In this document: positions 8,581-17,148 of the stretch, in pieces
Numbering within the stretch: the stretch's first letter is position 1
How the letters are laid out: each line of letters starts with the position of its first letter
Assembly (NCBI GenBank): GCA_037130365.1
Contig: JBAXTE010000001.1
Coordinates: 137,490 to 201,489 of the forward strand
DNA length: 64,000 bases
Origin: JBAXTE01 sp037130365
Lineage (GTDB): Bacteria > Bacteroidota > Bacteroidia > Bacteroidales > WCHB1-69
Direction of reading: 5' to 3'
The notes under the pieces: model-generated
Seen by the model: the letters and a program-made list of their open reading frames with translations, nothing else
Database searches by the model: none
Told to the model about the DNA's origin: nothing
Translations under genes and position numbers: made by a program

Positions 8581-9546
8581 TTATCTTATAATTTGAATGG
8601 TACCATAAAAGGTTTGACTTGCCCCATCTATTTTAGATTCTAATACATAGAAATATGAGCCATTTGGTACATTATCTGCATCCCAGTTATTCTGATAATT
8701 ATTAGCTTCATAAACCTTTAATCCGTTTGCATTAATTACAATCAAACGATTTTGACTAATTTTTTCAATATTTTTAATCACAAAAAAGTCGTTAAACCCA
8801 TCTCCATTAGGAGTGAAAACGTTTGGAAATTCAACCCCCAATTGTCGAAGATTTGACTCTGACGTCTTAACTCCTTGATTTTCTGTTGATATATTTTCCG
8901 ATGTAGCAATAAAGTCAGAAGTAGTTTCTTCATCATCAGCGGAAACCGTTGGAGTTACAATAGATTCTATAGCAGTCGTTTTAGTTGGAATGGAAGAATG
9001 AACTTCAAGCTTTGAAACTGTTTTGTTTGGAGTTGTTGGAGTATGTGTTTGTGCAATTATAGGCTGACTAATATTAGATAAAGGTTGATTAATCTGAGTT
9101 TTATTATCAACATTATTTGAAGCAGAATTTGATGGTTCTATAACATTTATGGAATTTGAGTTTCTGGGATCAACTTGGTGTGTATTAGAATTTTCAGTAA
9201 TAATTGGAGTTTTTGTTGTGCTAGGATCAACAATTGTTTGGTTTACTGTCGTAGGTTGATTTTGTATTAAAGCTGGGGTTTGTTCATTTTGAGAAACAAA
9301 CACGGAAATAAGTGCTACACCAGCAATTGCTACACCAGTAAAAACAGCCACGGTTTTGCCTATGGTTGTTGAAATAAATTTTGAAAATGCATTTGAAGAA
9401 GAAGGTACATTAGAAACGCTGGATTGGACAGGCATCACAACATCCAGCTTTTGAGAAACAGCTTCCCAACAATTAGAAGGTGGTTCTTCCGAATAATTTC
9501 GGAAAAGTTTCTCTATGTTTGTATTTAAATTATTGTCTGCCATCAT
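8581..9546 (-). CDS. Single-pass membrane protein with anti-sigma-like N-terminus and CHU_C domain
   Basis: About 321 residues. The frame is open from a TTG at 9561, but the ATG at 9546, one base after the sigma gene's stop, is preferred. Residues ~1-45 are cytoplasmic-type (LFRNYSEEPPSNCWEAVSQKLD), as in many Bacteroidota proteins encoded after ECF sigma genes. A membrane segment (TVAVFTGVAIAGVALISVFV) is near residues 65-85. A Ser/Thr/Asn/Pro-rich linker of ~130 residues follows, then a gliding-motility-associated CHU_C domain (FPNVFTPNGDGFNDFF, WDADNVPNGSYFYVL). CHU_C domains are normally type B T9SS sorting signals behind a signal peptide; here there is none. It may be an anti-sigma factor of the upstream sigma, but no canonical anti-sigma zinc motif is present. 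Confidence 0.85.
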   Translation of the reverse strand: MMADNNLNTNIEKLFRNYSEEPPSNCWEAVSQKLDVVMPVQSSVSNVPSSSNAFSKFISTTIGKTVAVFTGVAIAGVALISVFVSQNEQTPALIQNQPTTVNQTIVDPSTTKTPIITENSNTHQVDPRNSNSINVIEPSNSASNNVDNKTQINQPLSNISQPIIAQTHTPTTPNKTVSKLEVHSSIPTKTTAIESIVTPTVSADDEETTSDFIATSENISTENQGVKTSESNLRQLGVEFPNVFTPNGDGFNDFFVIKNIEKISQNRLIVINANGLKVYEANNYQNNWDADNVPNGSYFYVLESKIDGASQTFYGTIQIIR

Positions 9547-9547
9547 A

Positions 9548-10090
9548 TTAATATTGTGCAATACTATATTTTATCAATCTGTTTTGTAACCATTTTTTTG
9601 CTTTAGAAAATTGAGATTTAGAAGTTCCTTCGTTAATTCCAATCAATTCTGCAATTTCTCTATGATTATATCCTTCTATTACATATAGGTTAAAAATCAT
9701 TCGGTATCCGTCGGGCATCTGTTGAATAACACTTTTAATCTGTTGAACATTGAGTAAATCAATTGCGGTTTCACTATCATCCGAAAGTTGATGAACTTCT
9801 GAAATTTCATCATTCAAATTGAATTTCAGATTATTTCGATATGCAGTAATTGAAGTATTTACAACAATTCGTCTAATCCATCCCTCAAAAGAGCCTTCAC
9901 GTTTAAAAGAACTAAGTTTTACAAAAATTTGAACAAAAGAATCTGAAAGAATATCCTCTGCCTCCTCTTTGCTTTTTGCATACCTCATACAAACTCCAAA
10001 CATTTTACTACTATATTTTTCGTAAAGTAGTTTTTGAGCTTTTCTGTCGTTGTTTAAGCATCCATCTATGAGTTCATTCTCCGAAATCAT
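9548..10090 (-). CDS. RNA polymerase ECF-type sigma-70 factor
   Basis: 180 residues. Region 2 covers about residues 15-90 (KMFGVCMRYAKSKEEAEDIL, then FEGWIRRIVVNTSITAYR), and region 4 is near 120-170 (MPDGYRMIFNLYVIEGYNHR, EIAELIGINEGTSKSQFSKA). The GTSKSQFSKAK form of the recognition helix is typical of Bacteroidota ECF factors. Its stop is one base from the ATG of the CHU_C membrane protein, so the two are translationally coupled and probably form a regulator pair. Confidence 0.94.
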   Translation of the reverse strand: MISENELIDGCLNNDRKAQKLLYEKYSSKMFGVCMRYAKSKEEAEDILSDSFVQIFVKLSSFKREGSFEGWIRRIVVNTSITAYRNNLKFNLNDEISEVHQLSDDSETAIDLLNVQQIKSVIQQMPDGYRMIFNLYVIEGYNHREIAELIGINEGTSKSQFSKAKKWLQNRLIKYSIAQY

Positions 10091-10688
10091 TCATCCCGAT
10101 TTGTTTGTTAGACGATTTTTTTTACTTAATGGTTGCACTACTCTTTTAATAGAGTTTATTGGATGTAAAGATAAATAAAATTAGTCCGAATTCGAAAACT
10201 AGCTGATTCCTGTGCAAAAAACACGCTATTGGACAAAAACAGATAATATACTGCAAGAGATGAAGAGAACATTTTTAAATCAAAGAAAAATGACCGAATT
10301 TTTGAAGCTTTGATAAATGATATAATTCGAGACCCAATTTTTAGTTTGTTTTTGAAATTTTAGAAATTTTAGATTAATATTTTAATTTTAAAAACATTAA
10401 TTTAATCGAGGTAGTATTCATGTTTAGAGATGATTAATGACAATCAATAATTAATTTTAAAAATTCATTGAATTGAAAGGGTTTTCTTGAATTTTTCTAA
10501 TCAAAAATTCTATATTATTTACACCTTCTTGTTTTTGAAGGAATATTCCTTTTGGTAAAAATTCCACTATTTGGCGGAAAACTCGTTGATTTTGTCCAAA
10601 TAGAGAATTAATATTTAAAAAAATCATTTTTGTAATTTTTTTTTGTATATTTACCGAAAAGAAATTCATTATAATAAATTAGAGTGTT
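10091..10688. other. 598-base divergent intergenic region
   Basis: Very AT-rich, between the minus-strand sigma gene and the plus-strand response regulator. A weak -7-like TATCTTTA lies on the minus strand at about 10166-10173 for the sigma gene. A 70-codon minus-strand open frame (10457-10669) is present but unconvincing. No RNA structure or repeat was recognised. Confidence 0.5.
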
Positions 10689-12041
10689 ATGGATAATATT
10701 TTTAAAGTATTTTTGGTTGAAGATGATCGTATTTATGCTAAAATGTTACAATCACATTTAAGTTCAAATCCTGATTGTTACATTGAAGTATTTGAAAATG
10801 GTGCAGATTTTTTAAATAATTTGTATCGTAGTCCCGACTTTATTTCGTTAGATTATAGTTTACCAGACTTTACTGGTGCGGATTTGTTAGAAAAGATAAA
10901 AGATTTTAACCCAGAGATTCCTGTAGTAATGGTTTCTGGGCAAGATGAAGTTTTAATTGCGATAGATTTATTTAAAGCAGGAATTATCGATTATATCGTT
11001 AAAAACAACGAAACAAAAGAGCGCTTATGGAATGCCATAAATAGGGCAAAAGAGAATCAAGAATTGCGCACCGAAATTTCATCATTACGTAGTCAGATTG
11101 CTAGTAAGTTTACCTTTAACGACATAATTGGAAACAGCCCAGGAATGCAACAGGTTCTTGCATTAATTGACAAAGCTTGTCGATCAAACATTATGGTTTC
11201 GTTGCATGGTGAAGTCGGGATAGGTAAAGAAACTATTGCAAAAACAATACATTATAATTCTATTCGTTCTGGCAATGCATTCATCAGTGTAAATGCTGCT
11301 ACAATAGCTGCAAACAAGTTTGACTTAGAATTTTTTGGATATGAAAAAGATGCATTTCCTGGAGCTTATACTCGAAAAGCTGGATATTTTGAGGAAGCCA
11401 GCAACGGTACAATTTATATCAGCGAAATTCAGGACTTAGATTCGAACATGCAGGCAAAACTTTTACGAGTAATTCAGGAAAAGCAATTTACACGAATCGG
11501 TGGAACTAAAACAATCAAAACTGATGTCCGAATAATCACTTCTACTAGCAAGAATCTTGTTCATTTAATTCAAAAAAACGAATTCCGTAAAGATTTATAT
11601 TACTCACTTTTGGGAATGCCTATAGAAATTCCATCATTAAAAAGTAGAGGAAATGACATTCTAGCATTAGCTAAATATTTTCTAGAGCAATTCTGTGCCG
11701 ACAACAACATGGTTCCTCCTCGTTTTGCACACGACACTCAAGTAAAACTGCTTAATTACAACTATCCAGGCAACGTTAGAGAATTAAAAACCATTATTGA
11801 ACTAGCTGTAACAATGTCTGCTGGAAGTAGAGAAATAAACCATTACGATATTATTTTTAATCCTCACGATAAAGACACAAACTTCATCACCGAAGAACTT
11901 ACGCTTTATGAGTATGACATGAAAATAGTGAAACATTTTCTTAAAAAGTATGACAATGATATTCAAATGGTTGCTGACAAGTTGGATATTGGAAAATCTA
12001 CAATTTACCGTTATCTTAAAAAAGGAGATATTCAAATGTAA
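10689..12041 (+). CDS. NtrC-like response regulator with degenerate AAA+ domain
   Basis: 450 residues: receiver domain (~5-120), AAA+ domain (~145-375) and a Fis/HTH_8-type helix-turn-helix (~405-450, MVADKLDIGKSTIYRYLKKG). Receiver residues are complete: acidic pair E11/D12/D13, phosphoacceptor D55, S83, K105. In the AAA+ domain Walker A is present (GEVGIGKE, ~174-181), but the sigma54-contacting GAFTGA loop reads DAFPGA (~221-226), the Walker B Asp is Ser (IYISEI, ~242-247), and FRxDLYYRL reads FRKDLYYSL, losing an Arg. It therefore probably does not work as a normal sigma54 activator. No histidine kinase gene is adjacent. Confidence 0.9.
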   Translation: MDNIFKVFLVEDDRIYAKMLQSHLSSNPDCYIEVFENGADFLNNLYRSPDFISLDYSLPDFTGADLLEKIKDFNPEIPVVMVSGQDEVLIAIDLFKAGIIDYIVKNNETKERLWNAINRAKENQELRTEISSLRSQIASKFTFNDIIGNSPGMQQVLALIDKACRSNIMVSLHGEVGIGKETIAKTIHYNSIRSGNAFISVNAATIAANKFDLEFFGYEKDAFPGAYTRKAGYFEEASNGTIYISEIQDLDSNMQAKLLRVIQEKQFTRIGGTKTIKTDVRIITSTSKNLVHLIQKNEFRKDLYYSLLGMPIEIPSLKSRGNDILALAKYFLEQFCADNNMVPPRFAHDTQVKLLNYNYPGNVRELKTIIELAVTMSAGSREINHYDIIFNPHDKDTNFITEELTLYEYDMKIVKHFLKKYDNDIQMVADKLDIGKSTIYRYLKKGDIQM

Positions 12042-12079
12042 ACAACAAAAAGCCTTGATTTTTCGAGGCTTTTTGTTGT
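12042..12079. terminator. Terminator after the response regulator
   Basis: Perfect 14-bp inverted repeat (ACAACAAAAAGCCT at 12042-12055, complement at 12066-12079) with a 10-nt loop, beginning one base after the stop. The T5 run lies within the right arm. Confidence 0.75.
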
Positions 12080-12321
12080 AATAGCATCTGCTTTTAGCTC
12101 ATATAAAGATTTTCCACACGTGATTTGCAAATGTTTGATGATGCTCAGACTAGTTCAGAGTAAATATGCTCTCAACAAGCTTCAGGCATTATTAATTTTA
12201 TCAATAGACCAATATCGGAGAATCAAATAAATCGAATTAATTTTTCAATGAGTAAAAACTATCTAATTCCTTTTTTGTTAGCTTGATATGAAAATCGAAC
12301 AATGGGTATAAACTACAAAAA

Positions 12322-13716
12322 ATGAACTTACAAAAAAACAACGAAGTAAATAAAATGGTGTTGATGGCGGTAACCATGACATCAAATTTTTTTAATCCAC
12401 TGATGGGGTCGGCAGTAAATATTGCATTACCAAATATTAGCAGCGAGTTTTCTTTAGATGCAGTTTCTATGAGCTGGGTTACCATGTCTTTTCTTTTAGC
12501 ATCAGCAGTATTTTTAGTGCCTTTTGGAAAAATTTCGGATATGTTGGGCAGAAAGAAGATTTTTCTTTATGGAAATATCTTTTTTATGATTGCAACTATT
12601 TTGTGTGCAATTTCTCCTTCGGGATATTTTTTAATTATTTCGCGATTTTTACAGGGAGTTGGTAGCGCGATGATGTTTAGCACGAGTATGGCCATTGTAA
12701 TATCTGCGTTTCCTCCTCAAGAGCGAGGAAAAGTTATTGGATTGAATGTCGCTGCTGTTTATGTTGGTCTTTCTGCAGCTCCAATTTTGGGTGGAATTCT
12801 CACTCAAACAATGGGTTGGCGAAGTTTGTTTTACATTAATGTTGGGGTTTCGGCACTGATTATTTTGGCAATTATTTTCAAAATTAAAGCGGAATGGATC
12901 GAGTCTCAAAACGAAAAATTCGACTGGCTCGGCACACTAATCTATATGCCATCGATGACAGCACTAATGTATGGATTTTCTAAATTACCATCTACGTTGG
13001 CTATTGTTTTTACTGGAATGGGAATCTTGGGAATTATTTTATTTGTGATAGTTGAAAAGAAACATCCATACCCGGTGTTGAATATGAAATTGTTTTTTGA
13101 AAACAAGGTGTTTGCGAGCGCCAATCTTTCTGCATTTATAAACTATGCAGCAACTTTTGCCGTAAGTTTTGTTTTAAGTCTGTATTTGCAATACGCAAAA
13201 CATCTTTCTCCGAAAGAGGCTGGAATGGTATTAATAACTCAACCAATACTTATGGCTTTAGTTGCAATATTTTCGGGCAGACTATCGGACAAAATTAATC
13301 CTCGATGGTTAGCTTCTTCTGGAATGGCCATTAGCGTAGTTGGAATAGCAATGTTAGCATTTATAGAAATTGACACACCTCAAAGTTTTATTATTACAGC
13401 GCTGGCAATTCTTGGTTTTGGCTTTGGACTTTTTTCTTCGCCAAATACAAATATGCTTATGAGCTCGGTAGAAAAAAGATTTTATGGTATTGCATCTGCC
13501 ACTGTAAGCACTATGCGAACCACAGGAATGATGTTTAGTATGGCTATTGCTTCACTTTCTGTTCATGTTTTTGTGGGAGAACAACAAATCAATAATTCAA
13601 ACCTTGATCAATTTATGCATAGTTCTAAGGTTGTTTTTTTGGTGTTTACCATACTTTGTATCATTGGAGTTTTTTCTTCATTAGTTGGAAAAGGAGGCAA
13701 AAGAGAAGAAGCTTAA
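12322..13716 (+). CDS. MFS transporter, DHA2 (drug:H+ antiporter) type
   Basis: A 464-residue polytopic inner membrane protein, predicted to export small molecules in exchange for protons. NIALPNISSEF, the WVTMSFLLASAVFLVPFGKI segment, the loop 2-3 motif GKISDMLGRKKIF and the motif-C-like LNVAAVYVGLSAAPILGGIL match the EmrB/QacA group. Thirteen or fourteen hydrophobic segments can be counted. No membrane-fusion or outer membrane partner gene is adjacent, so a tripartite pump is not supported. Substrate is unknown. It stands alone between two intergenic regions. Confidence 0.9.
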   Translation: MNLQKNNEVNKMVLMAVTMTSNFFNPLMGSAVNIALPNISSEFSLDAVSMSWVTMSFLLASAVFLVPFGKISDMLGRKKIFLYGNIFFMIATILCAISPSGYFLIISRFLQGVGSAMMFSTSMAIVISAFPPQERGKVIGLNVAAVYVGLSAAPILGGILTQTMGWRSLFYINVGVSALIILAIIFKIKAEWIESQNEKFDWLGTLIYMPSMTALMYGFSKLPSTLAIVFTGMGILGIILFVIVEKKHPYPVLNMKLFFENKVFASANLSAFINYAATFAVSFVLSLYLQYAKHLSPKEAGMVLITQPILMALVAIFSGRLSDKINPRWLASSGMAISVVGIAMLAFIEIDTPQSFIITALAILGFGFGLFSSPNTNMLMSSVEKRFYGIASATVSTMRTTGMMFSMAIASLSVHVFVGEQQINNSNLDQFMHSSKVVFLVFTILCIIGVFSSLVGKGGKREEA

Positions 13717-13737
13717 TGGAGTGCATTTCGTTTGAAT

Positions 13738-13775
13738 ATTAACACCGCTTCTAGATATAATATATTCATCACTTA
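13738..13775. repeat. Dispersed intergenic repeat, short copy (copy 2)
   Basis: TTAACACCGCTTCTAGATAT followed by AATATATTCATCACTT matches the first block of the repeat at 8317-8400 and the 15800 copy, but stops before the CGCTC block. It lies between convergent genes. Confidence 0.5.
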
Positions 13776-13850
13776 TAATAAATTAAAAAAAATCTGAGGG
13801 TTCTCTCTATTAAATATATTATTGGTTCCAGTAAGTTGTTAAGAATCTAA

Positions 13851-14399
13851 TTAGACACCCTTGTTTATTTCGTTTTTTAATTTTTTTATGATTTCAAGTA
13901 ATTCTGTATCGTCTAATTCTCCACGATATTCACTAATCATAATTATGTTAGAATCTGCAGGTTGTATATTTGATGGAGTATCGTCTATCATAATAAAATC
14001 GGCTATTTGAAAATCTGATAAGCAATTTAGATTTTTTATATATACAACTTCTTCCCAAAATCCATTTTTTTTGTAGGTCTTTGTGCACTTTTTTCTGGTC
14101 CAAATAAACTTGAATTTTGACAGATCTGTTACAATAAATTTGAGTGTCTTCTTTGCGTAATCGGATTTTGAAGAGGTCCAAATACCTACCTCAAAATTTG
14201 CAAAACAAAACTCTAAAAACTCATTGAGTCGTGGTCGTAAATACACCCTCCGACCCTTATACATAAAATCTGTTTCTCGTTCCAGTTTTTCATACGTGGA
14301 ATGAAGTAAGGTTTCATCAATGTCTAAAATCAATGTTTTTCTTTTCAAAACTAGCCTATTATTATAAATATTTTGATGCTTTTTTAAGCAAATCATCAT
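13851..14399 (-). CDS. FCP1/SCP-like HAD-superfamily phosphatase
   Basis: 182 residues. The catalytic HAD motif I is LILDIDETLLHST (DxDxT), then TDFMYKGRRVYLRPRLNEFL and FEVGIWTSSKSDYA (motif II) and FIMIDDTPSN (motif III), the pattern of NLI-interacting-factor/FCP1-type phosphatases. Bacterial members are of unknown substrate. The ATG pair at 14399/14396 makes it overlap the end of the MutS-like gene by 38 bases; a later TTG nearer to KRKTLILDIDE is possible. The overlap implies cotranscription with the ATPase gene. Confidence 0.82.
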   Translation of the reverse strand: MMICLKKHQNIYNNRLVLKRKTLILDIDETLLHSTYEKLERETDFMYKGRRVYLRPRLNEFLEFCFANFEVGIWTSSKSDYAKKTLKFIVTDLSKFKFIWTRKKCTKTYKKNGFWEEVVYIKNLNCLSDFQIADFIMIDDTPSNIQPADSNIIMISEYRGELDDTELLEIIKKLKNEINKGV

Positions 14400-15744
14400 C
14401 TACACATAACAATTTTGCTATTTCAAGCGCTTGATTTTTAGACACTTTATCACCATTTTCCACCAATGAGTAATCCATGTAATCATTGATGTTTTTAATA
14501 GTAAGTTGAGCCGTTAGTTTTTCGGCAATTAAGCCTCTAACCGAAAGCTTTCGACCCTTCCATTTAAGTCCGCTGTAATGAGTGGTGATCAAGCTTCTCA
14601 CTTTGTTTTCATCCAAAATATCGAGGGTTGCATTTACAATGGCCTTCCCTTCTTCGGGATTCGTAGTTCGAGCCAATTCATCAATAAGAACTAATAATCG
14701 AATGTTTGACCTTGATTTTTTGATAATTTCATCTACTTTCATCATTTCAGAAGCAAACGATGAAAGTCCACTCAACTCTGACTGATCGTCGCCAATACTC
14801 GTTAATATTTTATCCGCAATAACAATAGTTGCCGTAGTAGCTGGTACAAAAAAGCCAAACTGAAACAGATATTGAGCGAGTGCAATAGTTTTCAAAAGCA
14901 CAGTTTTTCCTCCCATATTAACACCTGTAATCAGGCATGGCGCTGAAAACAACGCAATATCAATGGATTGAAAATTCTTGTTTTGCTGTTCGAGTAAGCT
15001 TTTAATTTGAGGATTAAACAATCCTAAATATGTGGTATTTGAATTAGAAATAGTAGGTTTAACCAAATTCAATTCAATTGCTTGCTTTGCTTTTGCAATG
15101 ATTATATCTAGGTACGAAACTAAATCCAAAGTTTTTTGAAGTGGATTTGAAAACTTATGTAATTGATTAGAAAGTTGTTCCCGAATTTCATCTTCAAGTA
15201 ACACCGCTTTTTGCCTAATTATCTCTGCTTCATTTGGAGATTCTGAAAGTAGATTTTTATGTTGATCTCTAAACTTTAATAACTCTGGACTATATGATGA
15301 GTAGATATAAAAATTAGGAATATTTTGTCGATCTGGATCTAAAATATCAACCACCATTTGCAATGAAGGAAGCTTGATAAATGATAATTTTAGCATTAGA
15401 ATCAATTCATCAATTTCTTGATTTAGAATTGCAAATCGTTTAATCTCAAACAGTTCAACATCATCAAGATTTTCTGAAGTGGACAATCTTTTAATGGTGC
15501 CATGAATATCGTGAATCTGCTGTAATTTTACTTCAATAGCCTGGAAAACATCAGAATTTGTTGGTTTATTTAGCAATCCAACAACTTCCTCAATATTAGC
15601 AAACTCTAATTCTAGCAAGCTTTCCGAAGTTATAAACGGTTGCGAAAGCAAAAAACGCTTTGCCAACGATGTTTGTAATTTCAACTGATCAACAATATAT
15701 CGTAACCCATTTACCTTGTCGATATTACTCCTAAGTGTTGTCAT
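14362..15744 (-). CDS. MutS-like ABC ATPase without mismatch-binding domain (possible KamC-type)
   Basis: 460 residues. The C-terminal half is a MutS/Rad50-class ATPase: Walker A GVNMGGKTVLLK, signature-like SELSGLSSFASEM, Walker B LLVLIDELARTTNPEEG, and H-loop ITTHYSGLK. The N-terminal ~240 residues are helical, like the MutS core/lever, with no mismatch-recognition or connector domain. Short MutS-like proteins of this form include KamC, part of the lysine 5,6-aminomutase reactivase; the FQFGFFVPA segment after Walker A resembles those as I recall them. No kam genes are present here, so this assignment is tentative. A role in mismatch repair is unlikely. Confidence 0.82.
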   Translation of the reverse strand: MTTLRSNIDKVNGLRYIVDQLKLQTSLAKRFLLSQPFITSESLLELEFANIEEVVGLLNKPTNSDVFQAIEVKLQQIHDIHGTIKRLSTSENLDDVELFEIKRFAILNQEIDELILMLKLSFIKLPSLQMVVDILDPDRQNIPNFYIYSSYSPELLKFRDQHKNLLSESPNEAEIIRQKAVLLEDEIREQLSNQLHKFSNPLQKTLDLVSYLDIIIAKAKQAIELNLVKPTISNSNTTYLGLFNPQIKSLLEQQNKNFQSIDIALFSAPCLITGVNMGGKTVLLKTIALAQYLFQFGFFVPATTATIVIADKILTSIGDDQSELSGLSSFASEMMKVDEIIKKSRSNIRLLVLIDELARTTNPEEGKAIVNATLDILDENKVRSLITTHYSGLKWKGRKLSVRGLIAEKLTAQLTIKNINDYMDYSLVENGDKVSKNQALEIAKLLCVDDDLLKKASKYL

Positions 15745-15777
15745 TTTTTGATAAAATTAATGAGTCGAATTATAGAA

Positions 15778-15785
15778 CAAATATA
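15778..15785 (-). promoter_or_regulatory. TAnnTTTG -7-like box upstream of the MutS-like gene
   Basis: Minus-strand TATATTTG 34 bases before the ATG at 15744. No clear TTTG is present at the -33 position. Confidence 0.4.
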
Positions 15786-15799
15786 GGTAAAAATACCAT

Positions 15800-16036
15800 T
15801 TATTTTGCTTCTAGATATATTATTGTCCATTTCTCAAACGCTCAATGAACTATTTATAGCTACGAGCGGCATTAGACCAATCGTTCTGCACCTTGGGGCG
15901 GTGGCGGAATAAATTGCAATTTTCTGACTAGCTACACCGATTTCGATAGCAATCGGAATATTTATCCCGATAATTATCGGGATTGTTGAACTTCCAATTT
16001 ACTTCAAACCCGCCATTGCTAAAGTCCGTTGTTAGC
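15800..16036. repeat. Dispersed repeat (copy 3) within an attC-like imperfect palindrome
   Basis: The 15800-15883 block matches 8317-8400 closely (CTTCTAGATAT, GTCCATTTCTCAAACGCTCA, GAACTATTTATAGCTACGAG, GCGGCATTAGACCAATC). Read on the minus strand, GCTAACAACGG (16036 down to 16026) is matched by CCGCTCGTAGC (15869 down to 15859), and internally TGGCGG pairs with CCGCCA. An exact 20-base palindrome, ATCCCGATAATTATCGGGAT, is at 15964-15983. Overall this resembles a long integron attC or a MITE. The 303-base gap 15745-16047 holds nothing else recognised. Confidence 0.5.
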
Positions 16037-16047
16037 ATTTCGTTATT

Positions 16048-17139
16048 TTATTCATAATAAGTTATGTTTCGAATAGCTTTATCTTTTATGCCGTTCATAT
16101 CTGTATAAACCCAGTTTTTAAATTTATCATATTCATAATTAATCTTTATCACCAAATAATTAAGTTTTTTATTTTCTGAGTTTAAATTATATTGAATGTA
16201 TTTAGAACAATTTCCAGTATTATCAAAATAAGTAATAGATACTTTTTTTTCACTTGTATTTTGTTCTTCAATTTTTTTCAAGTGTTCTTTTTTATAAGAA
16301 TAGACCCTAGTAATATCTTTTAATACAACTTTACCAAGAAAATAAACATAACGTTCATATGTTTTTAAATTTTCGTTATTATATTTATATTCTGTGGTAT
16401 TTAATATATCAGAATCAGGCATTGTATCATTACTTTGCGAAACCCAATTAGATTCTTTATAAAGAAGTTTATTTTGACCATATTCAAAAACTGATAAATG
16501 ATATAGATCTGGAGATTTTTGAGTCTGTATTGTTGAAACGCATTTTACAATCATATTTTTCTCATTGAAGTAAAAGAAATTATTTTGAATTGTGTCTGAA
16601 TTATTATATATGGTTACCTTTTGTAGTCTATTTTTTGAATAAAAGTATTTATATTCATGGATTGAACTATCAATCTTATTCTCAGTGTTATTAATGAATA
16701 TTTTTTTAACAAGGCTATCTTCTGAATTATAAAAATGCTTCTCTTCAAAGCTAACAAAATGCTTGTTTGTTAACTTTATTTCTTGAATAAGCAATCCTTT
16801 TGAATTATATTTATAAGCAATTTTATAATGATACTCTAAATTAGTAGTATCTAATCCAAAGAATTTTCCTTTAATTGGAAATTGTCTTTTATTTCCAAGT
16901 GCAGTATCAAGAGGAAGTCTTTTAGATCTAAAAAATCTAATTTCAACTAATTGTCCTTGTTTATTAAAGTCTTGAACAATTACATTTCTTTCATCAAAAA
17001 CCGATACATTTTCAATAATAGTTTTCACAGGACCTTTCAATCCTTTTTCTTTCAAAGTAGTTTTAGGAATGTATGGATACCATGAAATAAGCACAAAAGA
17101 AAAAATCATTAAAACAATAACTTGAAGTGTTTTTTTCAT
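16048..17139 (-). CDS. Secreted protein of unknown function with YD/MORN-like text repeats
   Basis: 363 residues. An N-terminal hydrophobic segment (MKKTLQVIVLMIFSFVLISW) indicates export. The body contains loosely repeated units of the form Y-x-Y-N-x-K/E-x-L-x-x-x (YKYNSKGLLIQEIKL, YKYNNENLKTYERYV, YSYKKEHLKKIEEQ, YFDNTGNCSKYIQY), as in RHS/YD-type antiparallel wrap proteins of Bacteroidota. No toxin or sorting domain is seen. It starts 9 bases after a GTTAGC (minus strand, 17154-17149) and its stop is followed 11 bases later by GCTAAC, the layout of an integron gene cassette. Function is not recognised. Confidence 0.75.
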   Translation of the reverse strand: MKKTLQVIVLMIFSFVLISWYPYIPKTTLKEKGLKGPVKTIIENVSVFDERNVIVQDFNKQGQLVEIRFFRSKRLPLDTALGNKRQFPIKGKFFGLDTTNLEYHYKIAYKYNSKGLLIQEIKLTNKHFVSFEEKHFYNSEDSLVKKIFINNTENKIDSSIHEYKYFYSKNRLQKVTIYNNSDTIQNNFFYFNEKNMIVKCVSTIQTQKSPDLYHLSVFEYGQNKLLYKESNWVSQSNDTMPDSDILNTTEYKYNNENLKTYERYVYFLGKVVLKDITRVYSYKKEHLKKIEEQNTSEKKVSITYFDNTGNCSKYIQYNLNSENKKLNYLVIKINYEYDKFKNWVYTDMNGIKDKAIRNITYYE

Positions 17140-17148
17140 ATAATCAAC

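Noticed and set aside
10457..10669. 70-residue minus-strand open frame upstream of the response regulator
   Set aside because: It has an ATG and a protein-like mix of residues but no promoter box, no recognisable domain and strongly AT-rich sequence. Left unannotated, though it cannot be excluded.
14362..15744. DNA mismatch repair MutS or MutS2
   Set aside because: Only the ATPase and adjoining helical core are present. There is no mismatch-recognition domain and no Smr nuclease domain.
16048..17139. RHS/polymorphic toxin
   Set aside because: The YD-like repeats are weak, and there is no toxin C-terminus or immunity gene.
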